Source: Ignavibacteria bacterium (GTDB lineage: Bacteria; Bacteroidota; Ignavibacteria; Tepidaquicellales; OLB5). From it: 59,052 nucleotides of DNA. The position numbers and the translations under genes are program-made. The stretch lies in the NCBI GenBank assembly GCA_014879675.1, contig JACSRQ010000138.1, forward strand, positions 1 through 59,052, written 5' to 3'. This document shows positions 8,551 to 17,533 of the stretch, in pieces. The notes below the pieces were generated by a model. That model made no database searches. It was not told where the DNA came from and saw nothing but the letters and a program-made list of their open reading frames with translations. Each line of letters begins with the position of its first letter. The first letter of the stretch is position 1.

Positions 8551-9264
8551 TTACTTATAATACTCTACTTTGCCGTCATTCAGATCGTACATACATCCAA
8601 CGATATCAATTTCACCTTTGTCATACATTTCCTTAAGTACGGAACTTTTGGATTTGATCTCTTCAATTGCAAGAAGAACATTTTCTTTTGCAACCATGTC
8701 AACATAATCATAGTTCTTTGAGGACTTCTCGCCGTCATAACTGGTCTTCTCAACCGCAGGTTTGATCTTTGTAAGCATCTGCGTCATGTTGCCAAGCTGC
8801 GCATCGTCGATAGCGCCTTTGATGGCGCCGCAATTAGTGTGTCCCATAACCAGGATCAGTTTTGCCCCGGTAACCTTGCAGGCAAATTCCATGCTGCCAA
8901 GGATATCATCGTTTACAAAATTTCCGGCTATCCTCGCGTCAAATATATCGCCCAGACCCTCATCGAATGTTATTTCGGGGGCTACACGTGAATCAATGCA
9001 GCTCAAAACAATCGCAAATGGATACTGACCTTTTGCAGTGGCGTGCATTTGATCCGGCAGGTTGCGCTGGAACATTACATTTTCCACGAACCGGTTATTG
9101 CCTTCCTTCAGCATCTGCAATGCATCTGAGGGAGTGGTTTTGTCCTGCAGTTCCTTGGTCTGGGTGATCGCTTTATCCTGCGAATAGGTGAGTGTAGCGA
9201 AAGAGATCAATAGCATATAAAATATGATGCCGTGTAACAACCTGCTGCTCTTAGCTGTCTTCAT
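8551..9264 (-). CDS. exported beta-class carbonic anhydrase
   Basis: A 237-residue beta-carbonic anhydrase that interconverts CO2 and bicarbonate. Zinc ligands are C89 (in SCIDSR), H142 and C145 (in GHTNCGAIKGA), with the D91/R93 dyad intact. A hydrophobic stretch at residues 12-27 ending in TYSQ looks like a cleavable signal peptide, so the enzyme probably works in the periplasm, unlike most cytoplasmic beta enzymes. A separate gamma-class homologue is at 41414-41965. The gene stands alone, between the REP-like cluster and an AT-rich island. Confidence 0.95.
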   Translation of the reverse strand: MKTAKSSRLLHGIIFYMLLISFATLTYSQDKAITQTKELQDKTTPSDALQMLKEGNNRFVENVMFQRNLPDQMHATAKGQYPFAIVLSCIDSRVAPEITFDEGLGDIFDARIAGNFVNDDILGSMEFACKVTGAKLILVMGHTNCGAIKGAIDDAQLGNMTQMLTKIKPAVEKTSYDGEKSSKNYDYVDMVAKENVLLAIEEIKSKSSVLKEMYDKGEIDIVGCMYDLNDGKVEYYK

Positions 9265-9471
9265 GGATGGATAGTTTGTTTTTGGAATTCACGAATCTAA
9301 ACATATGTTTTTAATTTTGATAGGGGAAAAATAGACTAGTTTTAACAGCGGTATATTTTTGAATAATGATTAAGATTTTGATTATGAAAATAGATTGATC
9401 AAAGTATCATTAACAATTCAAATGTTAATTTATGAACTATTTCAAATCAATAGTATGAGTTTTCACGCAAA

Positions 9472-10206
9472 CTAAGTTTCATAATCACGATATCTATCTA
9501 CAAGTAATTTAAAACTATTTACCATGTCCTTATTCAATAAATCAATGTTATTCTTTAAGTCGTGCACTATTTTATTTCGGATTTGTTGGAAATATTTTAT
9601 ATTATTTTTTTCATCTTCAGTAATAATGCTGCCACCTGAAAGATATTTCAATGAAAAACTTATACCTTTATCCGGAATACCAGTCAGTGAATTATCCCAA
9701 GCAATGCTATGCAAAGCTGTTTCTAGTACAATCCAATTTTCTAAAAATTCTGCCAAGAGCCTACTTCTATCAGTATTAGGTTTTACAAGCTCAAAACCAA
9801 AAAGCTTGTTGAATAATTTATTTGCGAGGACAGAATATACCTCTACATTTTCCTTTTGAATTGTTAAACCATTACCTTGATGATAAAGCTGATTTCTCAA
9901 TCTATGAAACCATTCAATTAAACCTAAATCAATACCAATTATTTTGTCGCTAGCGTACTTTTCTAAAGTATCCAGCAATGCGTGAAAATTTTCAAAGATT
10001 TCTTGATACTCCTTACGAGGAATAACCAAACCTGTTATACGTTTTGGTAAACCAAGATATGTTTTTATTGTTAATTCAACTGAATTATCGATTGCAATCA
10101 TGGCTAACCTACGATTACTATCAGTGTCACTCTGGAGTAACTCTATCCCATTATTCAAAATTTCACCTGGACCAGATGCCCATGCTGGTAATTCTTGAAC
10201 ACTCAT
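9472..10206 (-). CDS. protein with two HEPN-like Rx4H motifs
   Basis: A 244-residue mostly helical protein that I cannot assign to a named family. It carries two RNxxxH motifs: R104-N105 to H109 (RLRNQLYH) and R210-N211 to H215 (QIRNKIVH), each at the end of a predicted helix, about 106 residues apart. Rx4-6H is the catalytic signature of HEPN RNases found in toxin-antitoxin, abortive-infection and CRISPR systems, so this looks like two HEPN-like units in one chain. The region is visibly AT-richer than its flanks. The next gene on the strand encodes a small membrane protein. RNase activity is inferred from the motifs only. Confidence 0.75.
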   Translation of the reverse strand: MSVQELPAWASGPGEILNNGIELLQSDTDSNRRLAMIAIDNSVELTIKTYLGLPKRITGLVIPRKEYQEIFENFHALLDTLEKYASDKIIGIDLGLIEWFHRLRNQLYHQGNGLTIQKENVEVYSVLANKLFNKLFGFELVKPNTDRSRLLAEFLENWIVLETALHSIAWDNSLTGIPDKGISFSLKYLSGGSIITEDEKNNIKYFQQIRNKIVHDLKNNIDLLNKDMVNSFKLLVDRYRDYET

Positions 10207-10418
10207 ATTATAGTAATTTGAAATACAACATTAGAATTTAAAATCACAATTTAATAAACATTTTTCGAGAATTCATTCGTAAAAACACTTTTGCTTTATA
10301 GAAGCTAAAAATTCTTCGAAATCTTTCTCAATCTCATTGAACAGTTATTCAGTATTCAAAGGCGGTAATAATCAATCCTTCCAGTTATGAATTACATAGC
10401 CAAAATTGTTTTTACTAT

Positions 10419-11063
10419 TCAGTCAAATTTAGTTAAGCCTAAAGTTTTAAAACAATTGAAAATAAAAGATACTAATATAAATAGATATATAATTGAGAGT
10501 ATTAATAGATATATCGCATTTATAGACGCTATATCATTATAGAAATCATTTAGGTCAATTATTAACAAAGAAAACAATGAAAACAATAGAATAAAAGTTG
10601 AAATGATTATGAAGAAAGTTAATTTGATTTTCAACCGATAATGCTTGTACTTTATTTCAAAATAAAAAGTACTTGCAGCATCAATTGATTTATATGATGG
10701 ATGTTTGTTAAAGCCATCCCTTTTTTTTAATACTTGCTCAATAAAATAATGAATTCCATAGGTTGTCACAGACATGCTATCTTCATCATTCAATATTAAT
10801 CCATTTTTTGAGATTATGCTCTCTAGTTTAGACGTTATTCCATTCATTGCGTTGTAAACTCTTTCAGAGTAAAAAATATAAAACATTGACCCTAGTGTGA
10901 ATATCGCAGCGAATCCCTGAAATGTAGAACTAAAGAAATATCTTAATGAATCTTTGGCATAGTGAATTGGTGAAAAATAACTTATCAGTAGATAACATAT
11001 AAAATATCCAACAATTAATAATGTTAAAAAGACAATTATTCGTCCAGTGTTTGTTATCATCAT
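10419..11063 (-). CDS. small four-helix membrane protein, unknown
   Basis: A protein of 214 residues from the ATG at 11063; a TTG at 11126 would add 21. Four hydrophobic segments lie at about residues 9-30, 43-65, 148-169 and 181-204. A cytoplasmic-looking loop of about 80 polar residues separates the pairs. I recognise no family. It is AT-rich (17 of 60 bases are G or C in 10681-10740, against 27 of 60 in 12001-12060 of glgB), which hints at a different origin. It is on the same strand as the HEPN-like gene, 212 bases upstream of it, so the two may be a unit. Confidence 0.65.
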   Translation of the reverse strand: MMITNTGRIIVFLTLLIVGYFICYLLISYFSPIHYAKDSLRYFFSSTFQGFAAIFTLGSMFYIFYSERVYNAMNGITSKLESIISKNGLILNDEDSMSVTTYGIHYFIEQVLKKRDGFNKHPSYKSIDAASTFYFEIKYKHYRLKIKLTFFIIISTFILLFSLFSLLIIDLNDFYNDIASINAIYLLILSIIYLFILVSFIFNCFKTLGLTKFD

Positions 11064-11306
11064 TAAATACAATATATTATTTTTAAAGAAGTGCTGAAAG
11101 TATCTTAATATACTTCTAATCCACAAACTTACGACCTAGAAGAAAACTTAACAATGTAATTCTCATAATAAGGTATTTAAAATTCCTTTTTTTGTAAAGT
11201 CGTTTAAACAGTATCATTCCATCGTTACTGCCTGAGCTTCCATTACGGCAGGCAGGCGCTCCGATCTTCAAGGCAAGCGCGCGAGCCTATTTTCGTTCCT
11301 AAAACT

Positions 11307-13685
11307 TTACCCGCCTCCGGTATCTGTATCAACATAATAATCCTCCACGGTTTCGATTCCCGGTTCTATCTCATTATTCTCCACAGGCTTGTTCCTTTCA
11401 AAAATATTCACAGCAAGAGGGGGGAGCGTAACTTTTATTGAGTTCTCCCAATTTTTTGATTTGACAGGTTCAGATTCCTTACCGCCCATGTTGCCTATTC
11501 CCGAGCCGCCGTAAATTTCTGCGTCACTGTTGAATATTTCTTTCCAGTATCCCGCCTCGGGCACACCTACGGTGTAATCATTTCGGACTGTCGGCGTCAT
11601 ATTAAAAGTGAAGAGCAAAATCTGGTTCCTATCTTTCGTGAAACGGCAAAATGAAAGCACACTGTTCAGTGCGTCTGAAAAATCTACCCACTGGAATCCC
11701 TCACTCGAAAAATCAACTTCATACATTGCGGGATGTGAGGTGTACAGATTGTTCAGGTCGCTGGAGAACAGATTGAACTTCCTGTTCAGTTCAACAAGCT
11801 CAAGCAGGTTCCATTCCAGCGAAACTTCGCTGTTCCACTCGTTGTACTGCGCAATATCGGTTGTCATAAAATTCAGTTTCTTGCCGGGATGCCCCATCAT
11901 GAAACCAAGGAACAATCTGAGATTGGCAAACTTCTGCCACGTATCGCCGGGCATTTTTTCGAGCAGCGATTTCTTGCCATGCACAACTTCATCATGCGAG
12001 ATCGGCAGCACAAAATTTTCGCTGAATGCATACCAAAGCGAAAATGTGATCTTGCCCTGGTGAAACTTACGGTGAATAGGATCTTTGCTGAAATAAAGCA
12101 GTATATCATTCATCCAGCCCATGTTCCATTTCATATCAAATCCAAGACCACCATTGGCAACGGTGTGAGAAACACCCGGCCAGCTTGTAGATTCCTCCGC
12201 TATCATAACTGCATGCGGATAGTAATTGTGAACGATATCATTCAGGTGCTTCAAAAATTCAACGGCTTCCAGATTTTCCCTGCCGCCGTGTACATTAGGT
12301 TCCCATTCGCCCTGCTCGCGGCTGTAATCAAGATACAGCATCGATGCAACCGCATCAACACGCAAACCATCTATGTGATACTTCTCCAGCCAGAATAGTG
12401 CGCTTGAGATGAGGAAATTCCAAACCTGGGGACGCGAGTAATCGAATACATATGTATTCCAGTCTTTGTGGAAACCCTTTTTCATGTTCTCATAACCATA
12501 TATCTGCTTACCGTCATAATATGCCAGTGCATGTTCATCCGATGGGAAGTGCGCCGGAACCCAGTCCAGAATTACTCCAATACCATTCTGGTGGCAGTGA
12601 TCAACAAAGTACATGAACGCATCAGGATCGCCGAAGCGGCTAGTGGGGGCGTAGTAATGAGTTACCTGGTAGCCCCATGAAATATCAAGCGGGTGCTCCA
12701 TTACAGGCATAAGTTCAATGTGTGTGTAACCCATACTTTTTACGTATGCAACTATATCCCTTGAAAGCTGGCTGTAGCTTAAGTAACCCCATTCGTTTGG
12801 GAATTCTGTATTATCGTAATTCTTTTTCCATGAACCAAGGTGTAGTTCATAAATGTTCATGGGCTCATCTTTAAGCAACTTGCCTTCTGATGTTAACTTA
12901 TCTATTTTGTTAAACCATGCGTCATCATTCCATTCATACTTTGTTATATCATGAACAACGCATGCGTTTTTAGGCCTGTGTTCGGAGCGAAATGCATAAG
13001 GATCAATTTTCCGCCGAGTGACTCCATCAACATTGCTGTTGATAGAAAACTTATATGTATCGCCTTCTTTCATTCCTTCGATGAATGCACTCCACAGGCC
13101 GGAATCATGCACCTTCCACATGGTGTGTTTACCTTCCTGCCAGCCGTTGAACTCGCCTATGATATCGATGGAATTTGCATTCGGCGCCCATGTTGTGAAA
13201 CGCACACCGCTTTTTCCATCTTCAATGGTTAGCTGCGCGCCAAACTTCTCATACACTTTATAAAATGTTCCGTTGTTGAAAAGGTGTGCATCAAAATCTG
13301 TGACAAGCTTTGTTTGCTCTCCGGGTTTGGGATCTTCAATATCCTTTGTTTGAGTTGTCTCATCATCTTTTGAGTCCGGCTCACGTACCGGTTTCACTTG
13401 CAAAGGGTCAGAGGCTTCCGCAAGGACGATCCTTGGTTTTACATTTTCAGGGGTGATTTCATCATTAATCTCTGTGATCTTATCCTGCGGCAAAGGTTTT
13501 TCTTCAGTCAATGGTTCGGTTGTTTGAGAATTTTTATGATCCGTCTCAATATTTTGGGCGGGATCGGTGATGTTTTCTTTCTGTTCCGGATTCAACTCGG
13601 CGGCTATTTTACGCCTTCTCTCTTCCGCAATTTCTTCAATGCTCTTTGGTTTATTTTCGTTCCCTTTTGAATTATCGTCTGTCAT
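11307..13685 (-). CDS. glgB: 1,4-alpha-glucan branching enzyme (GH13)
   Basis: A 792-residue glycogen branching enzyme. The CBM48-like N-domain (about 150-245) precedes the GH13 barrel with nucleophile D444 in GLRVDAVAS, acid/base Glu in IAEEST (E497/E498) and D565 in SHDEVVHG. It creates alpha-1,6 branches in glycogen and fits with malQ and GH57. Residues 1 to about 130 are an extra, highly charged Glu/Lys/Pro/Thr-rich segment of apparent disorder, and the C-terminus also has an acidic tail ending DTDTGGG; usual GlgB proteins have neither. The ATG at 13685 is kept because the frame is intact throughout. Confidence 0.97.
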   Translation of the reverse strand: MTDDNSKGNENKPKSIEEIAEERRRKIAAELNPEQKENITDPAQNIETDHKNSQTTEPLTEEKPLPQDKITEINDEITPENVKPRIVLAEASDPLQVKPVREPDSKDDETTQTKDIEDPKPGEQTKLVTDFDAHLFNNGTFYKVYEKFGAQLTIEDGKSGVRFTTWAPNANSIDIIGEFNGWQEGKHTMWKVHDSGLWSAFIEGMKEGDTYKFSINSNVDGVTRRKIDPYAFRSEHRPKNACVVHDITKYEWNDDAWFNKIDKLTSEGKLLKDEPMNIYELHLGSWKKNYDNTEFPNEWGYLSYSQLSRDIVAYVKSMGYTHIELMPVMEHPLDISWGYQVTHYYAPTSRFGDPDAFMYFVDHCHQNGIGVILDWVPAHFPSDEHALAYYDGKQIYGYENMKKGFHKDWNTYVFDYSRPQVWNFLISSALFWLEKYHIDGLRVDAVASMLYLDYSREQGEWEPNVHGGRENLEAVEFLKHLNDIVHNYYPHAVMIAEESTSWPGVSHTVANGGLGFDMKWNMGWMNDILLYFSKDPIHRKFHQGKITFSLWYAFSENFVLPISHDEVVHGKKSLLEKMPGDTWQKFANLRLFLGFMMGHPGKKLNFMTTDIAQYNEWNSEVSLEWNLLELVELNRKFNLFSSDLNNLYTSHPAMYEVDFSSEGFQWVDFSDALNSVLSFCRFTKDRNQILLFTFNMTPTVRNDYTVGVPEAGYWKEIFNSDAEIYGGSGIGNMGGKESEPVKSKNWENSIKVTLPPLAVNIFERNKPVENNEIEPGIETVEDYYVDTDTGGG

Positions 13686-13702
13686 TTTGTAGAGTATAAA
13701 AA

Positions 13703-14713
13703 TTAATTTGTTGGCTGGAAAATTGCCATGCCGCCTTCGGCAGCAGCCATAAAAATATAGCCGCCAAAATACATTATTCCCGTTGCCGAGCTGTTCGTCT
13801 GCAGGTAACCTGCTTCAACGGGTGAGTTGGGATTTGACACATTAACATTTTCTACCCCGTAATTATTATCAGCGCAGAATACATTATTGTTGTTGGCATA
13901 AACAGCCAGTATCTGACCCGTGCCGGTAAACTTTGATTTCAGCACAGGGGCCTGTGGATTAGATACATCCATGATCAGCATTCCGTTATATGAATCAGCT
14001 ACATATGCGTAACCGGTGTTTACCACAACATCACTTGTAATACCTGCGGTATTCGTAAGTGAAACATTTTGCGGTGAAGAGGGATTTGTGACATCGATTA
14101 TTTTCAGCCCGATATCACCGCAGGCAATGTATAGATAGTTACCCGATGCGTAGAGGCTGTTAATGCTCTGGCTTCCGGTATATCCGGCATTAAGCAATGT
14201 TGGCTCGCCGGGCAGATTGGAAATATCATATATCTGGTAATTGCCCGCTCCGGCAGAGAGGTAAAGCAGATTTCGGCTTGCGTCAACAAATGAAGTGTTT
14301 ACCAAACCTATCCCGGCATTTAGCGTGCCGGCTAAATAGGGATTTAATGGATTTGATATATCAACTATATCAAGACCGTTGCTGTAATCAGATACAAATG
14401 CGTAAAGATCGCCGTTGATACCTGCTGCCGTTACGTCGTTTGCACTGCCTTCGGTATTATATGATGAAACTGAATCCGGCGCGTTTACAAGAGTTACATC
14501 GATTATCTGCATGCCGTTGGAACCATCTGCAATCAGCGCATAGTTCCTGCCGCTAATGGGGAGCACATACACTGCATTTGTAGATGCATTAGTACTGTAA
14601 GTGCTGATCAGGCTGATGTTGGAGCTTTCAACAACCGGCGTGATAGGATCACTTTTGCATCCGGTTAATATGATAATCATAAATAAACAAAACAGGATAA
14701 TAGTATTCTTCAT
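13703..14713 (-). CDS. LVIVD-repeat beta-propeller lipoprotein
   Basis: A 336-residue protein with a lipoprotein signal peptide (hydrophobic residues 4-17, lipobox LTGC). The rest consists of repeats of about 42-45 residues with a recurring core like I-D-V-T-N-P-S-S-P or V-D-I-S-N-P-L-N-P, the LVIVD type that folds into a beta-propeller. Such proteins are surface- or periplasm-exposed with no defined catalytic role. It lies 17 bases upstream of glgB on the same strand, but their functions seem unrelated. The lipid anchor suggests an outer-membrane location. Confidence 0.86.
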   Translation of the reverse strand: MKNTIILFCLFMIIILTGCKSDPITPVVESSNISLISTYSTNASTNAVYVLPISGRNYALIADGSNGMQIIDVTLVNAPDSVSSYNTEGSANDVTAAGINGDLYAFVSDYSNGLDIVDISNPLNPYLAGTLNAGIGLVNTSFVDASRNLLYLSAGAGNYQIYDISNLPGEPTLLNAGYTGSQSINSLYASGNYLYIACGDIGLKIIDVTNPSSPQNVSLTNTAGITSDVVVNTGYAYVADSYNGMLIMDVSNPQAPVLKSKFTGTGQILAVYANNNNVFCADNNYGVENVNVSNPNSPVEAGYLQTNSSATGIMYFGGYIFMAAAEGGMAIFQPTN

Positions 14714-14802
14714 ATAATAATTTATGGTTATTCTTCTAATTTATGAGAATAATTTCATATTAGTTATGCATTAAAATTTTCCAGAAAGAGGCAAAAACAA
14801 AA

Positions 14803-14985
14803 GCGGACACGAATTACACAAATGTTCACGAATTTGATTCAAGGGGCTAATTCACGGGATCGGTGTTTCCCAAACAGGAGTTTGGGAAACAGGCGTTCTG
14901 TATTGAACCGGGGTTTCTTTTTGGAGTGCACTGACTGTGTCAGTGCTTAATGATATTTTCATCCAGCACTCCAAGAAAAGAAACT
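14803..14985. repeat. three dispersed palindromic repeat types
   Basis: This AT-rich gap holds (1) a fragment with ACACGAATTACAC and TTCACGAATT near 14808-14835, related to 20041-20075; (2) a perfect hairpin at 14865-14890 with arms GTTTCCCAAAC and GTTTGGGAAAC; and (3) a larger inverted repeat at 14913-14985. In the last, arms GTTTCTTTTTGGAGTGC and GCACTCCAAGAAAAGAAAC enclose the inner palindrome GCACTGACTGTGTCAGTGC (14928-14946). Types 2 and 3 recur at 41277-41300 and 49489-49568. Confidence 0.85.
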
Positions 14986-14989
14986 AGCG

Positions 14990-15571
14990 TTACATTTCTA
15001 TTTTTATGTCATACTTGTTTAACAATCCAATTACCTGTGGGATCGAGAATTTGGCTTTCTTGATGCGGTTTATTTCGGGATCGATGGTGTAATTGAATGA
15101 GCTGCGGAAGTCTACTTTTTCGAGATTCGTACTTTTGAATATGGCGCCGGCAAGATCGCATTTCCCGAATACCGAGCTTGTGAAATCTGATTCACTGAAA
15201 TCTATGTTTACAAGCCTGCACTCTGTAAACAGTGTCTTCTTCAAAATAGTTTTATAAAATGAGGAATCATTCAATATACACTTGTCAAATGATACGGCCA
15301 GGCCGAACTCATGGCATTCTTCGAATTTGAGTCCAAGCATTTTGCATTCTAAGAACTTAACATCCCTGAGCGAAGTGTTAGCCAGCTTGACCATGCTAAG
15401 ATCACATGACATGAATTCACACTCAATGAATTTATAATCGTTCAGCCGCACCTTGCTGAAATTGCAGTTGGTGAAGATACACTTTTCATACTCCCCAAAA
15501 GGCAGGGGAGCCAGGTTGAATTCAGTATCTTCAAAGTTTTTTTCGTAGAAATATTCCTCAACAGTTTTCAT
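14990..15571 (-). CDS. pentapeptide-repeat protein
   Basis: A 193-residue right-handed quadrilateral beta-helix protein made of A(D/N)LxF-type pentapeptides, visible in runs such as CIFTNCNFSKVRL, CEFMSCDLSMVKL and SESDFTSSVFGKCDLAGA. The C-terminal helix-like FSIPQVIGLLNKYDIKIE resembles that of the Qnr/McbG group, whose members mimic DNA and bind gyrase; a resistance role is not shown here. Its ATG overlaps the upstream GNAT stop by four bases (ATGA), so the two genes are coupled. No signal peptide. Confidence 0.86.
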   Translation of the reverse strand: MKTVEEYFYEKNFEDTEFNLAPLPFGEYEKCIFTNCNFSKVRLNDYKFIECEFMSCDLSMVKLANTSLRDVKFLECKMLGLKFEECHEFGLAVSFDKCILNDSSFYKTILKKTLFTECRLVNIDFSESDFTSSVFGKCDLAGAIFKSTNLEKVDFRSSFNYTIDPEINRIKKAKFSIPQVIGLLNKYDIKIEM

Positions 15572-16035
15572 TTTTCCTGTTTATCCTGTAATTCTTTATT
15601 AAAACATACACTGTTTTCAATCCCCGCATACTGTCCGTAATTAGGGATTTGTACATAACCATTCTTTTTGTATAAAGCGATAGCTTCCGGCTGGCGTTTG
15701 CCGGTTTCAAGGATGCATTTATTATAACCAAGCTCCATTGCCCATTTTTCAAGTTCGTTCACTACAAGCGAAGCGATTCCTTTGCCGCGCAGGGTCAACG
15801 GGACAAACATACGCTTAACTTCCATTGTGTCTGCGGAATAATGTTTAATTGCGCCGCAGCCGGCAGGCGTGTCATTTTCATAAGCAACTATCACATGCTT
15901 TATTGAATCAAGCTTGTTGAATTGATTGTAGAACTCACGGTCTTTGCCATCACGGACTGCAAGATCTGCATCAAGCTCTTTTACCAAATCAAGAAACACA
16001 GTGTTTTCGGAATTCGTTCTTTCGAATGTTATCAT
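15568..16035 (-). CDS. GNAT-family N-acetyltransferase
   Basis: A 155-residue acetyl-CoA-dependent acyltransferase of the GNAT fold. The acetyl-CoA pyrophosphate-binding loop is visible in VPLTLRGKGIASLVVNELE, followed by the motif B region ALYKKNGYVQIPNYG. The acceptor is unknown. It overlaps the pentapeptide gene by four bases and lies 18 bases downstream of the small membrane protein gene, so the three probably form one minus-strand unit. The length is normal for a stand-alone GNAT and the ATG at 16035 precedes a complete first strand. Confidence 0.93.
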   Translation of the reverse strand: MITFERTNSENTVFLDLVKELDADLAVRDGKDREFYNQFNKLDSIKHVIVAYENDTPAGCGAIKHYSADTMEVKRMFVPLTLRGKGIASLVVNELEKWAMELGYNKCILETGKRQPEAIALYKKNGYVQIPNYGQYAGIENSVCFNKELQDKQEK

Positions 16036-16053
16036 TTTGTAAAAATATTCCTT

Positions 16054-16410
16054 TTAATATAACAGCCTATATAACATAATTAAAATTGCAATTAAAACTA
16101 TTATGGAATAGATCAGCTTATTATGCTTTGCCAGCCAGTGAGGCAGGTAGATATCAAAATTTGCACGGTCGGAATCAGAATATCGTTTTGCAAGTAACGT
16201 CACCGGACAAACTCTTTTAAATACCAGCAGGATTAAAGTCTCGATACCGATAAGTCCAAGGCATATCCACACCCAAATATCGATCTTGTTTAGAATCACC
16301 GCATAGAGAAGGTAAAATATCACGATGTTAAAAAATATCCATATTGCCGTGTGTAGAAGCTTCACCAACACAAGCTTTGATGCAGGCTGGATATTTTTAT
16401 TGCTGCTCAT
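16054..16410 (-). CDS. small membrane protein, unknown
   Basis: A 118-residue protein from the ATG at 16410 (a TTG at 16431 would add seven residues). Three hydrophobic segments are visible: VLVKLLHTAIWIFFNIVIFY, WVWICLGLIGIETLILLVF and LIYSIIVLIAILIMLYRLLY. Between the second and third is a conserved-looking stretch with CPVTLLAKRYSDS and FDIYLPHWLAKHN, of a kind seen in uncharacterised Bacteroidota membrane proteins. It reads toward the GNAT-pentapeptide pair. The role is unknown. Confidence 0.7.
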   Translation of the reverse strand: MSSNKNIQPASKLVLVKLLHTAIWIFFNIVIFYLLYAVILNKIDIWVWICLGLIGIETLILLVFKRVCPVTLLAKRYSDSDRANFDIYLPHWLAKHNKLIYSIIVLIAILIMLYRLLY

Positions 16411-16589
16411 GAGTTTATTATATCCATCCAATTACAAAAACGGAATATAGAGACCGCAGAGAATCCGGTTAAATGTTTTTCCATATTGTATATTTACAAA
16501 ATTAGCTAATAGGGGTATAACTTACTATGATATACTCAAGGCGGCAGTTGCATCGTGAAGAAAGTCCTAACTAAACCAACCGCACAGAA

Positions 16590-17327
16590 TCACTTAGCTC
16601 GGAAAAATAGTGCACCCACAACTGATAAAATATTGAATACCGCATGGCATATTATGACTTCCCATGCAGAACGCTTGCGGAGGAATACGAGTGCGTTCAG
16701 GAATCCGCCTATACCTGTACCGATTGCGAGATTTGTTCCCTGGTAAAGATGCCCGATGCCGAAAATTACTGAAGTGATCAGAATTGCAGTATAGAGTCCA
16801 TACTTGCCAAACCATTTTTCAAATCGTGTAAGTACAAATATACGCTGAAGTTCTTCCGCAAATGCAGCGAGCGTTACAACGGGTATCCACCAAATCAGGT
16901 TGCCGGGATCCCTCATAAATGCTAATATATCTGAAGCAGGCTTGGGAGAGGGATTAACCGAAGCGAGCAGGGGATTGATAACAATATTAATTAATATCCA
17001 TGTGGCAAATCCGAATCCTATGCCAAACATAACCTGTTTTAATAGTCCATTTTTCCTGAATCCCAACTGATCAAATTTATCACCTTCCAGTTTCAGCAGG
17101 ATTATTACAGCAGCAATTACTATTAACTTTATCTTTACGATCGAAAGCAGTATTTCGGTAAGTGTTGCGGGCAATTCCGGCACTGTACGCGCTGTTACAG
17201 CTATAACATACCCCCAGTAAGCAAGAACTGCGGCGAGAGAAATGATAAAAGCGGCTCGTTTGTTCATTAATTTCAGTATTATTACGGAGGCTTTTGTGTT
17301 TTTGAGATGTTTCAGGAATCTTCCCAT
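16590..17327 (-). CDS. CPBP-family intramembrane metalloprotease
   Basis: A 245-residue membrane protein of the CPBP (Abi/CAAX protease) family. The three motifs are visible: E158-E159-x2-R162, F189-x3-H193 (FGIGH) and H228-x3-N232 (HAVFN). The first is EExxR, one residue shorter than the common EExxxR. Six to eight hydrophobic helices surround them. Family members cleave prenylated or membrane-anchored peptides or act in bacteriocin self-immunity; the substrate here is unknown. The gene stands alone between the small membrane-protein unit and the radical SAM gene. Confidence 0.88.
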   Translation of the reverse strand: MGRFLKHLKNTKASVIILKLMNKRAAFIISLAAVLAYWGYVIAVTARTVPELPATLTEILLSIVKIKLIVIAAVIILLKLEGDKFDQLGFRKNGLLKQVMFGIGFGFATWILINIVINPLLASVNPSPKPASDILAFMRDPGNLIWWIPVVTLAAFAEELQRIFVLTRFEKWFGKYGLYTAILITSVIFGIGHLYQGTNLAIGTGIGGFLNALVFLRKRSAWEVIICHAVFNILSVVGALFFRAK

Positions 17328-17406
17328 GGGGCTTGGGAATATTAATTTTGACGATAGTAATAGTGTAAAGGTTTCATTTTATGTACTCTTGAAAATTATC
17401 TTTTTT

Positions 17407-17527
17407 GTCGGGAGGAAACTCCCGACAGCACCATACTCCGACGGCACCGAGTTGCCGACATCACTATACTGCCGACAGTGCCGGGTTGCCAATATGCTAG
17501 GTGGCGTCGGGTCTTACGACCTGACGC
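17407..17527. repeat. run of GC-rich palindromes
   Basis: Four palindromes follow one another at the 3' side of the radical SAM gene. A hairpin with arms GTCGGGAG and CTCCCGAC lies at 17407-17426. Two looser ones, based on GACGGCACCGAGTTGCCGAC and GCCGACAGTGCCGGGTTGCC, lie at about 17440-17490. A copy of the GCGTC...GACGC family with GTCTTACGAC at its centre lies at 17504-17527. They could act in transcript termination or processing, but their repeat nature is clear. Confidence 0.8.
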
Positions 17528-17533
17528 AAAAAG

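Noticed and set aside
11889..12398. 169-residue plus-strand ORF inside glgB
   Set aside because: Fully inside the catalytic barrel of glgB on the opposite strand; no recognisable features.
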